Position numbers and translations under genes: made by a program. The notes under the pieces are model-generated. The model was not told the origin of the DNA. It worked only from the letters and a program-made list of their open reading frames with translations, and did not search any database. From Candidatus Pacearchaeota archaeon (GTDB taxonomy: Archaea > Nanobdellota > Nanobdellia > Pacearchaeales > GW2011-AR1), in the NCBI GenBank assembly GCA_017609885.1, contig JAFCDB010000008.1:1-39015 (forward strand): a DNA stretch of 39,015 nucleotides, read 5' to 3'. Of this stretch, positions 7,913 through 14,847 are shown in pieces (the stretch's first letter is position 1; every line of letters begins with the position of its first letter).

Positions 7913-8650
7913 ATGAAAAAAATACTATATCAAGGTGCAGAGGCAATCATTTACAAAAAAAATAACTTAGTAATTAAAGACAGAATTTCAAAATCTTATA
8001 GATTAAAAAAAATAGATGAAACTATAAGAAAACGCAGAACAAAACGCGAAAAAAAACTATTAGAAAAATCTTCAAAAATAATTAATTCTCCAGTTCCAAT
8101 GCCAACAAAAGAAAAAACAAAAATAATTCTTCCCTACATTAAAGGAAAAAAACTTTCAGAACATTTAGACAAACTTCCAGAAAAACAAGCAAAAATTATC
8201 TGCGAAAAAATCGGACAATCAATTGCAAAACTCCACGACAACCACATCATCCACGGAGATTTGACTACGAGCAACATGATTTTAGAAGGTGAACAATTTC
8301 GCGAGCAAACTAAAGCAGAGACGCGGTTTCATAATTCAGATACTCCTTCCGGGAGGGCGGGAGAGGAATGGAGGCGAGATATAAAATCGCGTCGGGGAGT
8401 GGAGGATAACAAAACACCAGATAAAAAACTATACTTCATAGACTTCGGCCTCGGATTTCAGTCAGAAAAAACAGAAGACAAAGCAGTTGACTTACATTTA
8501 ATAAAACAGGCTCTCGAAGCAAAACACTTCACAAAATTCAAGGATTATTGGAAATGGATCCTTCAAGGATATAAAATCTCGAAAGATTATGAAAAAAACT
8601 TAGAGAGGTTAAAAAAGGTTGAGGTACGGGGGAAATATAAGAAACACTAA
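7913..8650 (+). CDS. bud32: Bud32/KEOPS kinase with an in-frame palindromic insertion
   Basis: Bud32 is the small atypical kinase/ATPase of the KEOPS complex that makes t6A37 in tRNA. Visible features: a short N-lobe with YQGAEAIIY (6-14) and VIKDR (K22 as the probable nucleotide-binding Lys), IIHGDLTTSNMI (112-123, catalytic D116, N121), FIDFGLG (175-181, DFG Asp 177) and a basic C-terminal tail VRGKYKKH. In the family about 10-15 residues separate the Asn of the catalytic loop from the DFG Asp; here 56 do. The extra 44 or so residues (about 126-170, rich in E, R, G, S) are encoded by a family E palindromic element that keeps the frame. All catalytic motifs are intact, so the protein is probably functional with a surface loop. 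Confidence 0.93.
   Translation: MKKILYQGAEAIIYKKNNLVIKDRISKSYRLKKIDETIRKRRTKREKKLLEKSSKIINSPVPMPTKEKTKIILPYIKGKKLSEHLDKLPEKQAKIICEKIGQSIAKLHDNHIIHGDLTTSNMILEGEQFREQTKAETRFHNSDTPSGRAGEEWRRDIKSRRGVEDNKTPDKKLYFIDFGLGFQSEKTEDKAVDLHLIKQALEAKHFTKFKDYWKWILQGYKISKDYEKNLERLKKVEVRGKYKKH
8320..8393. mobile_element. Family E palindromic element inside bud32
   Basis: GACGCGGTTT at 8320-8329 pairs with AAAATCGCGTC at 8383-8393. Between them lie TTCATAATTC, a G-rich tract GGGAGGGCGGGAGAGG (8351-8366) and AATGGAGGCGAG. The same ordered motifs occur at 15160-15227 inside endoQ and at 3543-3617. The inserted DNA may reach from about 8290 to 8420. The element reads in the sense direction of bud32 and adds no stop codon. 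Confidence 0.75.
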
Positions 8651-8668
8651 TCCCAAAAAATCACAACA

Positions 8669-8676
8669 TTTATAAA
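8669..8676 (+). promoter_or_regulatory. TATA box deciding the start of the 8698 gene
   Basis: TTTATAAA lies 22-29 nt before ATG 8698. The in-frame ATG at 8686 is only about 10 nt from the box, too close to be inside the transcript, so the downstream ATG is favoured. Confidence 0.6.
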
Positions 8677-8697
8677 GTTTAAACAATGTATAAACTT

Positions 8698-9462
8698 ATG
8701 AATGAACTAAAAAATGTAGTAAAATGGGGAAACAGCGGAGGCGTTCTTGTTCCCCGAGAATGGATTGGAAAGCAAATAAAATTAACATTAGTAGATAGAA
8801 CCTCAGAAATTAAAAAAGAAATATTCAAAATTCTTGACACATATCTTGAGGATATAGTAGGAATTTATCTGGTAGGAAGTTATGCAAGAAACGAACAAAA
8901 CAAACAATCAGACATTGATGTCATTGTTATTTCAACCACTACAAAAAAAGAAATATTCTCAGGAAAATACCATATATTCATTTCTCCTCTAACAAACATA
9001 AAGAAAACCCTAGAAAAAAATCCAATATTAATTTATCCAAGATTAATTGAAGCAAAAACAATTGTAAATAATTCTTTATTAAAAGAATTAATTTCAAAAA
9101 AAATTTCAAAAAAATTATTTACAAATTTCATCACAGAAACAAAAAGAATCATAAAAATAAACACAGAAATAATTGAACTTGACAAATTAGATGGCGAATA
9201 CTTGGAATCAACAAGCGTAATATATTCAGCAATACTAAGACTCAGAGGAATTTTCCTAATTAAATCCCTATTAACCGGCAAAAGATATTCGAACAAAAAT
9301 TTCAAGAAATATGTTCTGCAAAATATCCCTAAATTAGATTTTGAAAAAACCTATAATATTTACAGATTAATAAAAGAAAAGAAAAAAGTATCTGAAAAAA
9401 TAAAAATTGTAGACGCTGAAAAACTTATAGACTTACTAAAAAAAGAAGTAAATAAATGGTAA
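8698..9462 (+). CDS. AbrB-like domain fused to MNT-type nucleotidyltransferase
   Basis: The 254-residue protein begins with a short swapped-hairpin-like segment VVKWGNSGGVLVPREWIGK (7-25), typical of AbrB/SpoVT or transposon-linked DUF2080-type DNA-binding domains. A minimal nucleotidyltransferase domain follows: VGSYARNEQNKQSDIDVIVI (G60-S61 with D72 and D74). The C-terminal half is helical and resembles the helical domain that follows such NTase folds. The fusion suggests an antitoxin or regulator that combines operator binding with an NMP-transfer or regulatory NTase fold; this is inference. The next small gene overlaps its end by 7 nt. Confidence 0.75.
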   Translation: MNELKNVVKWGNSGGVLVPREWIGKQIKLTLVDRTSEIKKEIFKILDTYLEDIVGIYLVGSYARNEQNKQSDIDVIVISTTTKKEIFSGKYHIFISPLTNIKKTLEKNPILIYPRLIEAKTIVNNSLLKELISKKISKKLFTNFITETKRIIKINTEIIELDKLDGEYLESTSVIYSAILRLRGIFLIKSLLTGKRYSNKNFKKYVLQNIPKLDFEKTYNIYRLIKEKKKVSEKIKIVDAEKLIDLLKKEVNKW

Positions 9463-9638
9463 ACAGAAAAAAAAGACTGAAAAAGGGAATTAAGTCAATG
9501 AGCAGACAAATAAAACTGCATGAAAAAAAATGTCAAGAAGTTAAGGAAGAAGGAAATTTTGAATTAGAAGAATATTATGGACATGAAATTGAGAATTTAA
9601 GGAAAGTCAAAAAACAGAAGGAAAAATTGTTGGATTGA
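9456..9638 (+). CDS. Small charged helical protein
   Basis: This 60-residue, Lys/Glu-rich protein is predicted by eye to be one long helix or coiled coil (MSRQIKLHEKKCQEVKEEG...IENLRKVKKQKEKLL). Its ATG lies within the last codons of the AbrB-NTase gene (7-nt overlap), which suggests translational coupling and a shared function. I do not recognise a family. It could be the small partner of a toxin-antitoxin-like pair, or a spurious frame, since the local sequence is A-rich. Confidence 0.5.
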   Translation: MVNRKKRLKKGIKSMSRQIKLHEKKCQEVKEEGNFELEEYYGHEIENLRKVKKQKEKLLD

Positions 9639-9682
9639 TTAAAAAGAAAAGTTTAAGAACTAAAACAAGATAATTCAAGTAT

Positions 9683-9755
9683 AGCCCCGTAGCACAGCGG
9701 TCAAGTGTGCAGGTCTTTGGAACCTGCGACCCCGGTTCGAATCCGGGCGGGGCTA
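9683..9755 (+). tRNA. tRNA-Gln (anticodon TTG)
   Basis: The 73-nt cloverleaf is intact. The acceptor stem AGCCCCG/CGGGGCT has discriminator A at 9755. The anticodon stem CAGGT/ACCTG has loop CTTTGGA, giving anticodon TTG. The T arm is CCCGG-TTCGAAT-CCGGG. No intron and no encoded CCA are present. Confidence 0.95.
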
Positions 9756-9793
9756 TTACAAACTTTTTTAAACCCAAAGAGTAAAAGAATAAT

Positions 9794-10150
9794 ATGACAA
9801 AAGAAAAAAAACAAGAAAAAACCTCAGAAAGAACAGAAGCAGAAAACATAGAAAAAACAGTCGTAGATTTGGCAAAAAAAGGAAAATCTCCTTCTGAAAT
9901 AGGAATAATTCTAAAAGAAAAACACGGCGTAAAGAAAATAAAAGTCCTCGGAAAAAGCATAACAAAAATCTTAGAGAAAAATAAAATCTCACATGACAAT
10001 GATTTAGCAGTAATCAACAAAAAAATAGAAAACCTTCAGGCCCATTATGCAAAAAACAAGCAGGACAAACGCGCAAAAAGAGAAATTGTTCGGTTTATTG
10101 GGTTGAGGAGGAAGTTAGAGAAGTATGGGAAGAAGAAAAAGAATTCTTAA
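9794..10150 (+). CDS. rps15: Small-subunit ribosomal protein uS15
   Basis: This 118-residue protein matches archaeal uS15 (S15/S13e), which binds the central domain of 16S rRNA. LAKKGKSPSEIGIILKEKHGV (about 37-57), GKSITKILEKNKI and the basic helix with DKRAKREIVRFIGLRRKLEKYGKKK are hallmark segments. The first 25 residues are a charged leader. A TATA-like TTTTTAAACC (about 9765) lies upstream, just after the tRNA. In many archaea rps15 precedes a RecJ-like gene, as here, although a repeat-filled gap of 604 bp now separates them. Confidence 0.93.
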   Translation: MTKEKKQEKTSERTEAENIEKTVVDLAKKGKSPSEIGIILKEKHGVKKIKVLGKSITKILEKNKISHDNDLAVINKKIENLQAHYAKNKQDKRAKREIVRFIGLRRKLEKYGKKKKNS

Positions 10151-10187
10151 TTAGACATTTTTCAATTTAACAGAGCGGTTCAAGAAA

Positions 10188-10426
10188 GCACAGTTTTTTG
10201 ATTTGGCTTTGGTGAAATCATAGGATATATAACATTTTTCTCAATTTAAAATCTACATTGCGAGACAAATCACGTCGAGCAATACTGGGCGGGCGGGTAG
10301 GGAATTGAGAAAAATGTTCAAAAATTTAATGGTTTCACCAAAGCCTTTGATTTCAAATAAGACATTGCGAAACGCGAAGCGTTAAGCAATATCGCGGGCG
10401 GGTTGGGCGGGATAAAAAAACTGTGC
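10188..10426. mobile_element. Host palindromic element, interrupted by family A copy
   Basis: GCACAGTTTTTTGA (10188-10201) and TAAAAAAACTGTGC (10413-10426) are inverted arms matching at 13 of 14. The element has its own inner hairpin ATTGCGAAACG/CGTTAAGCAAT (10364-10390) and a canonical G-quadruplex motif GGGCGGGTTGGGCGGG (10396-10411). A direct repeat AAGAAA flanks it (10182-10187 and 10427-10432). A second complete element (10205-10345) lies within its left half. Confidence 0.75.
10205..10345. mobile_element. Family A palindromic element A1 (complete, 141 bp)
   Basis: Terminal inverted repeats are GGCTTTGGTGAAA and TTTCACCAAAGCC. A second pair of arms (AACATTTTTCTCAATT and AATTGAGAAAAATGTT) and an inner hairpin ATTGCGAGAC/GTCGAGCAAT lie inside. 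The G-quadruplex motif GGGCGGGCGGGTAGGG is at 10287-10302. TTTGATTT occurs exactly on both sides (10197-10204 and 10346-10353), an 8-bp target-site duplication. The left 100 bp are nearly identical to 16222-16321. Confidence 0.85.
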
Positions 10427-10508
10427 AAGAAAATAGCAGAATTTCCTAAGAATTTTTGCCAACCGTGGAAGTAAAAATCCCCGATGTAACTAAAAAATCA
10501 AACAAAAA

Positions 10509-10517
10509 TTTATAAAC
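10509..10517 (+). promoter_or_regulatory. Probable TATA box for recJ, distant
   Basis: TTTATAAAC is the best archaeal TATA match in the gap before recJ. If used, transcription would begin near 10540 and leave a leader of about 215 nt that contains the palindrome 10564-10719. A purine-rich AAGAGG lies 8 nt before the recJ ATG and could act as a ribosome-binding site. Confidence 0.4.
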
Positions 10518-10563
10518 CTAGTTGAATTTTCTTGGTAACAATGTAGCTCCAACAGCTAAAATA

Positions 10564-10719
10564 ATTTTGAAATTCATAAACTTTTAGGGGGTGAAACAAG
10601 GCAGGGCGAGTGATTTGACGAGTGAGTTTCAAAAGAGTGCAAAAAGGCGAGCGAGATTGTGAGCAGGAAAGGGATGGTATCAGCGAAGTTGAGTAAGGGG
10701 GAATAATGAATTTCAAAAT
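10564..10719. repeat. Palindromic element with family F core
   Basis: ATTTTGAAATTCAT (10564-10577) and ATGAATTTCAAAAT (10706-10719) are perfect 14-bp inverted arms. The centre (GCGAGTGATTTGACGAGTGAG ... GCGAGCGAGATTGTGAGC) matches, on this strand, the reverse complement of the family F core at 12470-12535. It lies between a TATA box and the recJ start. The other part of the 10427-10563 gap holds only the TATA box and a weak family D-like stretch near 10450-10480. Confidence 0.65.
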
Positions 10720-10754
10720 AAGAAGGTTGAAGATACAAAACAAAAGAGGCCAAA

Positions 10755-12071
10755 ATGTTAAACAGTATTAAAGAATTCACAAAAAAATTTCTGGAAAAAA
10801 CAGCTAACAAACAAATACAAATTGTAAGCCACAATGACACAGATGGAATAACATCTGCAGCAATCATAACAAAAACCCTGCAAAGATTAGGAAAAGATTT
10901 TTCTATAAAAATCGTTAAAGGACTTGATGAAAAAATAATTTCCTCCCTTCCACAAAACAAATCATTGCTATTCTTAGATCTTGCATCAAACAGCTTTAAT
11001 TATTTAGAAAAACTAAAAACAGAAATTTTCATTTTAGATCACCACGAAATAACTTCAGAAATTCCAAATAACATAGAAATAGTAAACCCTCACCTTTTTA
11101 ACGAAGAAGAAATATCAGGAGCAGGGCTGACATATCTTTTCGCAAAATCAATTAGCGAAGAAAATAAAGATTTAGCAGATTATGCAGTTATGGGAATGGT
11201 AGGAGATTTATTAGAAAAAAATCCAGGAAAAATCCTAAATGAAATAATAAATGATTCAAAAGTCGTAGTAAAAAAAGGCATCATTATGTATCCTGCAACA
11301 CGCCCAATAAACAAAGTCCTTGAATACAGCTCAGATATTTATATTCCTGGAGTTACAGGAAGTTTCATTGGAACATCAAATTTTTTAAGAGAACTTGGGA
11401 TAACAAAAAAAGGAAATCAATACAAAAGCATAATTGAACTAAGTGAAGAAGAAACTTCAAAACTTATCACAGCAATTTCATTGCAAAGAGCAGACAACGG
11501 CAAACAATCAGAACTTATTGGAAACATTTATCTTGTAAATTTTTTCAACAATCTCGAAGACATCAGACAAATAAGCGCAACAATAAACGCCTGTTCTCGT
11601 TCAGGAGAAAGCGGCACAGCAATTGCCTATTGTCTCCAGAACAAAAACGCAAAAGAACGAGTTGACAAAATCTACACAACACACAAACAAGCAATTGTAA
11701 AAGCCCTTAACTCAGTTTCAACTCTCAAAAAAATCGAAGACAAAAATTATCTAATCCTAAACGCAGAAGACAAAATAAAAGACACAATCATTGGAACAGT
11801 CGCAAGCATCATTTCAAATTCAAGAGAATACAAAGAAGGGAAAGCAATAATTGCAATGGCTTACAACGAAGACAAAATAAAAATTTCTGCACGGATGGTT
11901 GGAAAATCAAGGAAAAATATCAGGGAACTTTTAAATTCAGTTGTAGAAATTATCGGCGGAGAAGTTGGCGGGCATCATGCAGCAGCAGGAGCACTAATTG
12001 AAAAACAAAAAGAACAGGAATTCATTGATGAGTTGAAAAGAAAGTTGGAAGTTGAGTTGGTTAAGATTTAA
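10755..12071 (+). CDS. recJ: RecJ-like DHH phosphoesterase / GAN-type nuclease
   Basis: This 438-residue protein has both DHH-family domains. DHH domain: SHNDTDGIT (25-33, D28 and D30), LFLDLAS (D75) and ILDHHE (D95-H96-H97). DHHA1 domain: VGGHHAAAGA (404-413), the substrate-binding GGH motif. The family includes the archaeal GAN nuclease and Cdc45-like proteins, which act on single-stranded DNA at the replication fork with GINS. Length fits the 430-480 residue archaeal type. All metal-binding motifs appear intact, so it should be an active exonuclease rather than a degenerate Cdc45. The neighbourhood with rps15 is typical. Confidence 0.92.
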   Translation: MLNSIKEFTKKFLEKTANKQIQIVSHNDTDGITSAAIITKTLQRLGKDFSIKIVKGLDEKIISSLPQNKSLLFLDLASNSFNYLEKLKTEIFILDHHEITSEIPNNIEIVNPHLFNEEEISGAGLTYLFAKSISEENKDLADYAVMGMVGDLLEKNPGKILNEIINDSKVVVKKGIIMYPATRPINKVLEYSSDIYIPGVTGSFIGTSNFLRELGITKKGNQYKSIIELSEEETSKLITAISLQRADNGKQSELIGNIYLVNFFNNLEDIRQISATINACSRSGESGTAIAYCLQNKNAKERVDKIYTTHKQAIVKALNSVSTLKKIEDKNYLILNAEDKIKDTIIGTVASIISNSREYKEGKAIIAMAYNEDKIKISARMVGKSRKNIRELLNSVVEIIGGEVGGHHAAAGALIEKQKEQEFIDELKRKLEVELVKI

Positions 12072-12377
12072 TCAAAACCCACGCGTAAATAAATATAACC
12101 AAAGTAATGAGTACAAAACAAGAAAAATTATTGAAATAATTAAAGAAGAAATTGCCATCCACATCCCATCCAATCTATTCTTTTTTATTTTAACAATTGC
12201 TATAATTGAAGTTATTAAAGAAATTATTGCAACAACTGGAAAAATATAAAAAAGGAAATATTCAAAAAATACACCAACAACCTTAATACTAGGAAGACTA
12301 AGAAAAAACAATAACAAAAATAATAATAAATTAACAACAACCAATACTAAAGACGCAATAGCTAATTTATTTCTCAT
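12072..12377 (-). CDS. Small membrane protein, DUF4190-like
   Basis: The adopted ATG at 12377 gives 101 residues with three hydrophobic segments: LAIASLVLVVVNLLLFLLLFF, YFLFYIFPVVAIISLITSIIAIV and MAISSLIISIIFLVLYSLLWLYLF. The pattern of small helix, KIKKNRLDGMWMAISS loop and helix resembles the DUF4190 membrane domain. The frame stays open to 12443, but a minus-strand TATA box (TTTTTATATC, about 12398-12406) lies 25 nt before 12377, which supports the shorter leaderless form. It is convergent with recJ and abuts its stop. Confidence 0.7.
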   Translation of the reverse strand: MRNKLAIASLVLVVVNLLLFLLLFFLSLPSIKVVGVFFEYFLFYIFPVVAIISLITSIIAIVKIKKNRLDGMWMAISSLIISIIFLVLYSLLWLYLFTRGF

Positions 12378-12441
12378 ACCAAACAAAACAAACCACGATA
12401 TAAAAACCTTTCCACAAATCTGCAAATCATAATCGAATATC

Positions 12442-12556
12442 ACACATTAACAGTATTTTCTTGAATTTTTTCTCGCGATCTGACTTGCCTTTCTCTCCTT
12501 GCGAACCTTTTTCATCTCTCGTCAAATCGCTCGCGACCGCGGAAGCAAAAATTCAA
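12442..12556. repeat. Family D-type hairpin filled by family F insert
   Basis: TTGAATTTTT at 12461-12470 and CAAAAATTCAA at 12546-12556 are hairpin arms identical to those at 26890-26924, where only a 13-nt loop separates them. Here about 66-75 bp (TCTCGCGATCTGACTTGCC ... CAAATCGCTCGCGA) fill the loop. The insert resembles the one at 3429-3494 and, reversed, 19457-19514. Confidence 0.65.
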
Positions 12557-12613
12557 CTCCCCTTTCCAAAAATTTCACATCCAACAAAACATTTTTTTAA
12601 TATCAAATAAATT

Positions 12614-12703
12614 CGAAGAAATTTTCTCATTTAAAATAGGACAGCGCTAAACATCCTCGTTTAGCGCTGTCGGGTGGGTGGGCGGGAAAAAGAAAATTTC
12701 TTG
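12614..12703. repeat. Palindromic element with perfect hairpin and G4 motif
   Basis: The inner hairpin GACAGCGCTAAAC/GTTTAGCGCTGTC (12640-12652 and 12659-12671) is perfect over 13 bp. It is followed at once by the G-quadruplex motif GGGTGGGTGGGCGGG (12672-12686). Outer arms AGAAATTTTC (about 12617-12626) and GAAAATTTCT (12692-12701) close the element. The order matches family A. It lies about 100 bp before aif2A. Confidence 0.75.
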
Positions 12704-12807
12704 ATTTCTTGAAAATTTTCCACAAACAAAAAAACCGCGCAAGAAATTCCCCCCCTCCCAAATCTCCTCTCCCAAAATCTTAAAAACCCTCTCCCAATAA
12801 TAATTCT

Positions 12808-13506
12808 ATGAAATATGAAGAAGGAGACGTAATACTTTGCAAAGTAACAGACATAGCTAGAACTACAGTCTTCGTAGAAACTCTCAATGGAACAAAAGGC
12901 AGTATTGTCCTCAGTGAAATCGCTCCAGGAAGAATCAGAAATCTCCGAGAATATGTTGTCCCAAAAAAAGTAATATCCTGCAAAATACTCAACATAAAAG
13001 ACAACCATCTATTTCTCAGTTTAAGAAGAGTAAAAACAGATGAAAGAAGAGAACTAATGGACCAATATAAAAAAGAAAAAAGTTTTCAAGGAATATTAAA
13101 AAAAATCTGCGGAGAAAAACGCGCAAAAAACATCATAGAAAAAATAAAACAAAGCCAAACAATCACAGAATTTTTTGAAGACGCAAAAGAAAATCAAAAA
13201 CTTCTTGAAAAATATTTCACAAAAGAACAAATCCCTCAAATTAAAAAAATACTTGAAACAAAAAAAGAAAAGGAAAAACAAATCAAAAAACAATTCAAAC
13301 TTTCCTGTATTCAATCAGATGGAATAAAAAAACTCAAAGAAATTCTTTCGCCTTATGAAAACATTAAATATCTTGGTAATTCTAAATTTTCAATAAAAAT
13401 AAAATCAAGGGATTTGAAAAAAGCAAGTCACGAAATGAATAAAATCCTTGAAAAAATTGAAAAACAGGCAAAAAAAGGGAAATGTGATTTTGAAGTGAAA
13501 AAATAA
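12808..13506 (+). CDS. eif2a: Translation initiation factor aIF2 subunit alpha
   Basis: aIF2alpha is part of the trimeric factor that delivers initiator Met-tRNA to the small subunit. At 232 residues it is slightly shorter than most (about 260-270). The N-terminal S1 OB fold (5-80) shows GDVILCKVTDIARTTVFVET, GSIVLSEIAPGRIRNLREYV and KDNHLFLSLRRV. A helical middle domain and a C-terminal alpha/beta domain (ENIKYLGNSKFSIKIKSRD...) follow. A TATA-like TCTTAAAAACC (about 12778) lies upstream. nop10 follows after 18 nt, the conserved archaeal order, although rpl44e and rps27e, usually upstream, are absent here. Confidence 0.93.
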   Translation: MKYEEGDVILCKVTDIARTTVFVETLNGTKGSIVLSEIAPGRIRNLREYVVPKKVISCKILNIKDNHLFLSLRRVKTDERRELMDQYKKEKSFQGILKKICGEKRAKNIIEKIKQSQTITEFFEDAKENQKLLEKYFTKEQIPQIKKILETKKEKEKQIKKQFKLSCIQSDGIKKLKEILSPYENIKYLGNSKFSIKIKSRDLKKASHEMNKILEKIEKQAKKGKCDFEVKK

Positions 13507-13524
13507 AAAGGAAAAATTAGAAAA

Positions 13525-13749
13525 ATGAAACTCAAAAAATGTTTGAAATGTGCAACCTACACAATGAAAGAATTTTGTCCAAAATGCAAAACAAAAACTA
13601 AAGAAGCAGGAGAAAAATATAAGGAAAAATTTGTAAAAAACTTAGGATGGAGCCAAAATTCAGTATCTCCGACAGTTATAAATGATTTTGGAATTCACAA
13701 TTTTCTGGGGGGTGGAAAGGGCGGGTTTCCGACGAAGGAGGATTTATAG
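13525..13749 (+). CDS. nop10: Nop10-like H/ACA RNP protein, extended by a mobile element
   Basis: Nop10 is the zinc-binding subunit of archaeal H/ACA guide RNPs. The first 45 residues show C6-x2-C9 and C18-x2-C21 in MKLKKCLKCATYTMKEFCPKCKTKT, the archaeal Nop10 zinc ribbon. Position directly after eif2a supports the call. The classical HPPxFSPxDxYxxYR tail is replaced by a shorter basic tail (EKYKEKFVKN). The frame runs on for 29 residues through a family B element (13661-13795). Removing the element and one AAATT duplication restores AGC CAA AAT TAA, a stop after residue 45. So the ancestral protein was 45 residues, and the present C-terminus SVSPTVINDFGIHN... is element-derived. Confidence 0.75.
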   Translation: MKLKKCLKCATYTMKEFCPKCKTKTKEAGEKYKEKFVKNLGWSQNSVSPTVINDFGIHNFLGGGKGGFPTKEDL

Positions 13750-13795
13750 TGAGAATCTAGAATTCTAAAATCATTATGTGTCATCGGAGATACTG
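13661..13795. mobile_element. Family B MITE-like element B1 (135 bp)
   Basis: Terminal inverted repeats CAGTATCTCCG and CGGAGATACTG bound the element. AAATT is duplicated on both sides (13656-13660 and 13796-13800). Inner arms AATGATTTTGGAATTC and GAATTCTAAAATCATT pair with one mismatch. Between them are a G-rich tract GGGGGGTGGAAAGGGCGGG (13708-13726) and a small hairpin around TCCGACGAAGGA. It is about 97% identical to 16344-16477, which suggests recent movement. No protein is encoded. Confidence 0.9.
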
Positions 13796-13870
13796 AAATT
13801 AACGAAAATTATTTAAAGAAAGCATTCTCAAATACAATATTAATAAATTTTTAAAAAAATAAAATGGAAG

Positions 13871-14356
13871 ATGAAGAGCACACGAAGAAAAGTTTTACAA
13901 ACAATTGTAGCAGGAGTTCTTTTAGTTGGTCCTTTATCTTATTCAAATGATTCTGAACAATTTATTTTAAAAAACCCTTTGCTTAAACAAAATATTTTTA
14001 CATTGGACACAACAGGCCCTTACGAAAATCCAGGGGTTGTAGATTATAATGCAATCACTAGAGAAACTCCCCAAGGTAAAAAAATAGTGAAAGAGAAAAT
14101 TGAAACAAATAGTGGAAAATATGTGATATTAAATGCCAAAGGTTCAGATGTAGCTCAAAGATGGATAACCGAATACGCAAAGAAAAATAACCATGATGTT
14201 GTAATAAAAAGAGATATCTTAGAAGAAAGAGTAAAAAATGGAGAAACACTTTTTGAATCTGTCCCCTTAGAATATAGAGAACTAAAACCCAAAGAATTCC
14301 TCGATAAAATAGACATAACAAAAGAGGTCATTAAAGAAGGAAAGTCAAACAAATAA
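13871..14356 (+). CDS. Exported hypothetical protein with Tat-like signal
   Basis: I do not recognise the 161-residue protein. The N-terminus MKSTRRKVLQTIVAGVLLVGPLSYS has a twin Arg followed by a hydrophobic stretch, resembling a Tat signal (S/TRRxxL) although the following Lys is replaced by Gln; a Sec signal is the alternative. The mature part has a region near GKYVILNAKGSDVAQRWITEYAKKNNHDVVIKRD and a charged C-terminal half. The gene is T/G-rich on its coding strand, unlike its plus-strand neighbours. ATG 13871 overlaps an out-of-frame ATG at 13864. Confidence 0.65.
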   Translation: MKSTRRKVLQTIVAGVLLVGPLSYSNDSEQFILKNPLLKQNIFTLDTTGPYENPGVVDYNAITRETPQGKKIVKEKIETNSGKYVILNAKGSDVAQRWITEYAKKNNHDVVIKRDILEERVKNGETLFESVPLEYRELKPKEFLDKIDITKEVIKEGKSNK

Positions 14357-14385
14357 TTTAAATAACTCTCTTTCTTATAAATTAT

Positions 14386-14847
14386 ATGAAAAAAGAGAAA
14401 TTATTCCTCGCACTCTGTTACATTTCCTCACTTGTAATCGGAGCAATTGCAATAACAATTTTCATCGCGTCGTGGGCAATGTACCCTCCAGACAAAATCT
14501 CATTTGCAATAATCGCATTAATTTTCCTATTTATTGCCTCATTAACATATTTCTCTCTAAAAAACTTTAAAATAAAAAAAAGAAACATTCTATTTTCAAC
14601 TCTATCAATAAGCATCTTAATTTCTATTTTAGCTACAACAACAAAATCTCTTCTTATAAAATACATTGAAACTCAATCAAAAATGATTTCAAGCATCCAA
14701 GATCCAGGACTTGCAGAAACAGCAACACAAACTGTATCAAACTTGCTAACAATCTTCAACAACTCTCAAAACATAATTATCACAAGCGCAATCATAATAA
14801 TAACTTACAACATTCTACCAATAATTTTTTTAAGAAAATCAAAATAG
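14386..14847 (+). CDS. Four-helix hypothetical membrane protein
   Basis: The 153-residue protein has four hydrophobic segments: about 7-28, 38-55 (FAIIALIFLFIASLTYF), 66-90 and 120-145. Loops are short and basic on the predicted cytoplasmic side (KNFKIKKRN). No known family is evident. A TATA-like TTTCTTATAAATTATATG precedes the start directly. Its 3' end overlaps the convergent endoQ gene by 9 nt. Confidence 0.7.
   Translation: MKKEKLFLALCYISSLVIGAIAITIFIASWAMYPPDKISFAIIALIFLFIASLTYFSLKNFKIKKRNILFSTLSISILISILATTTKSLLIKYIETQSKMISSIQDPGLAETATQTVSNLLTIFNNSQNIIITSAIIIITYNILPIIFLRKSK

Noticed and set aside
8320-8393. Intein or intron in bud32
   Set aside because: The insert is far too short for an intein and lacks splice-junction residues; it does not resemble an archaeal bulge-helix-bulge intron, and its sequence matches a repeat family.
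9607-10020. Long minus-strand frame across tRNA-Gln and rps15
   Set aside because: It is antisense to a clear tRNA and to uS15 and arises from the skewed base composition.
12052-12249. Plus-strand 65-codon frame after recJ
   Set aside because: It runs opposite to the better-supported membrane protein at 12072-12377, begins inside recJ and has no features of its own.
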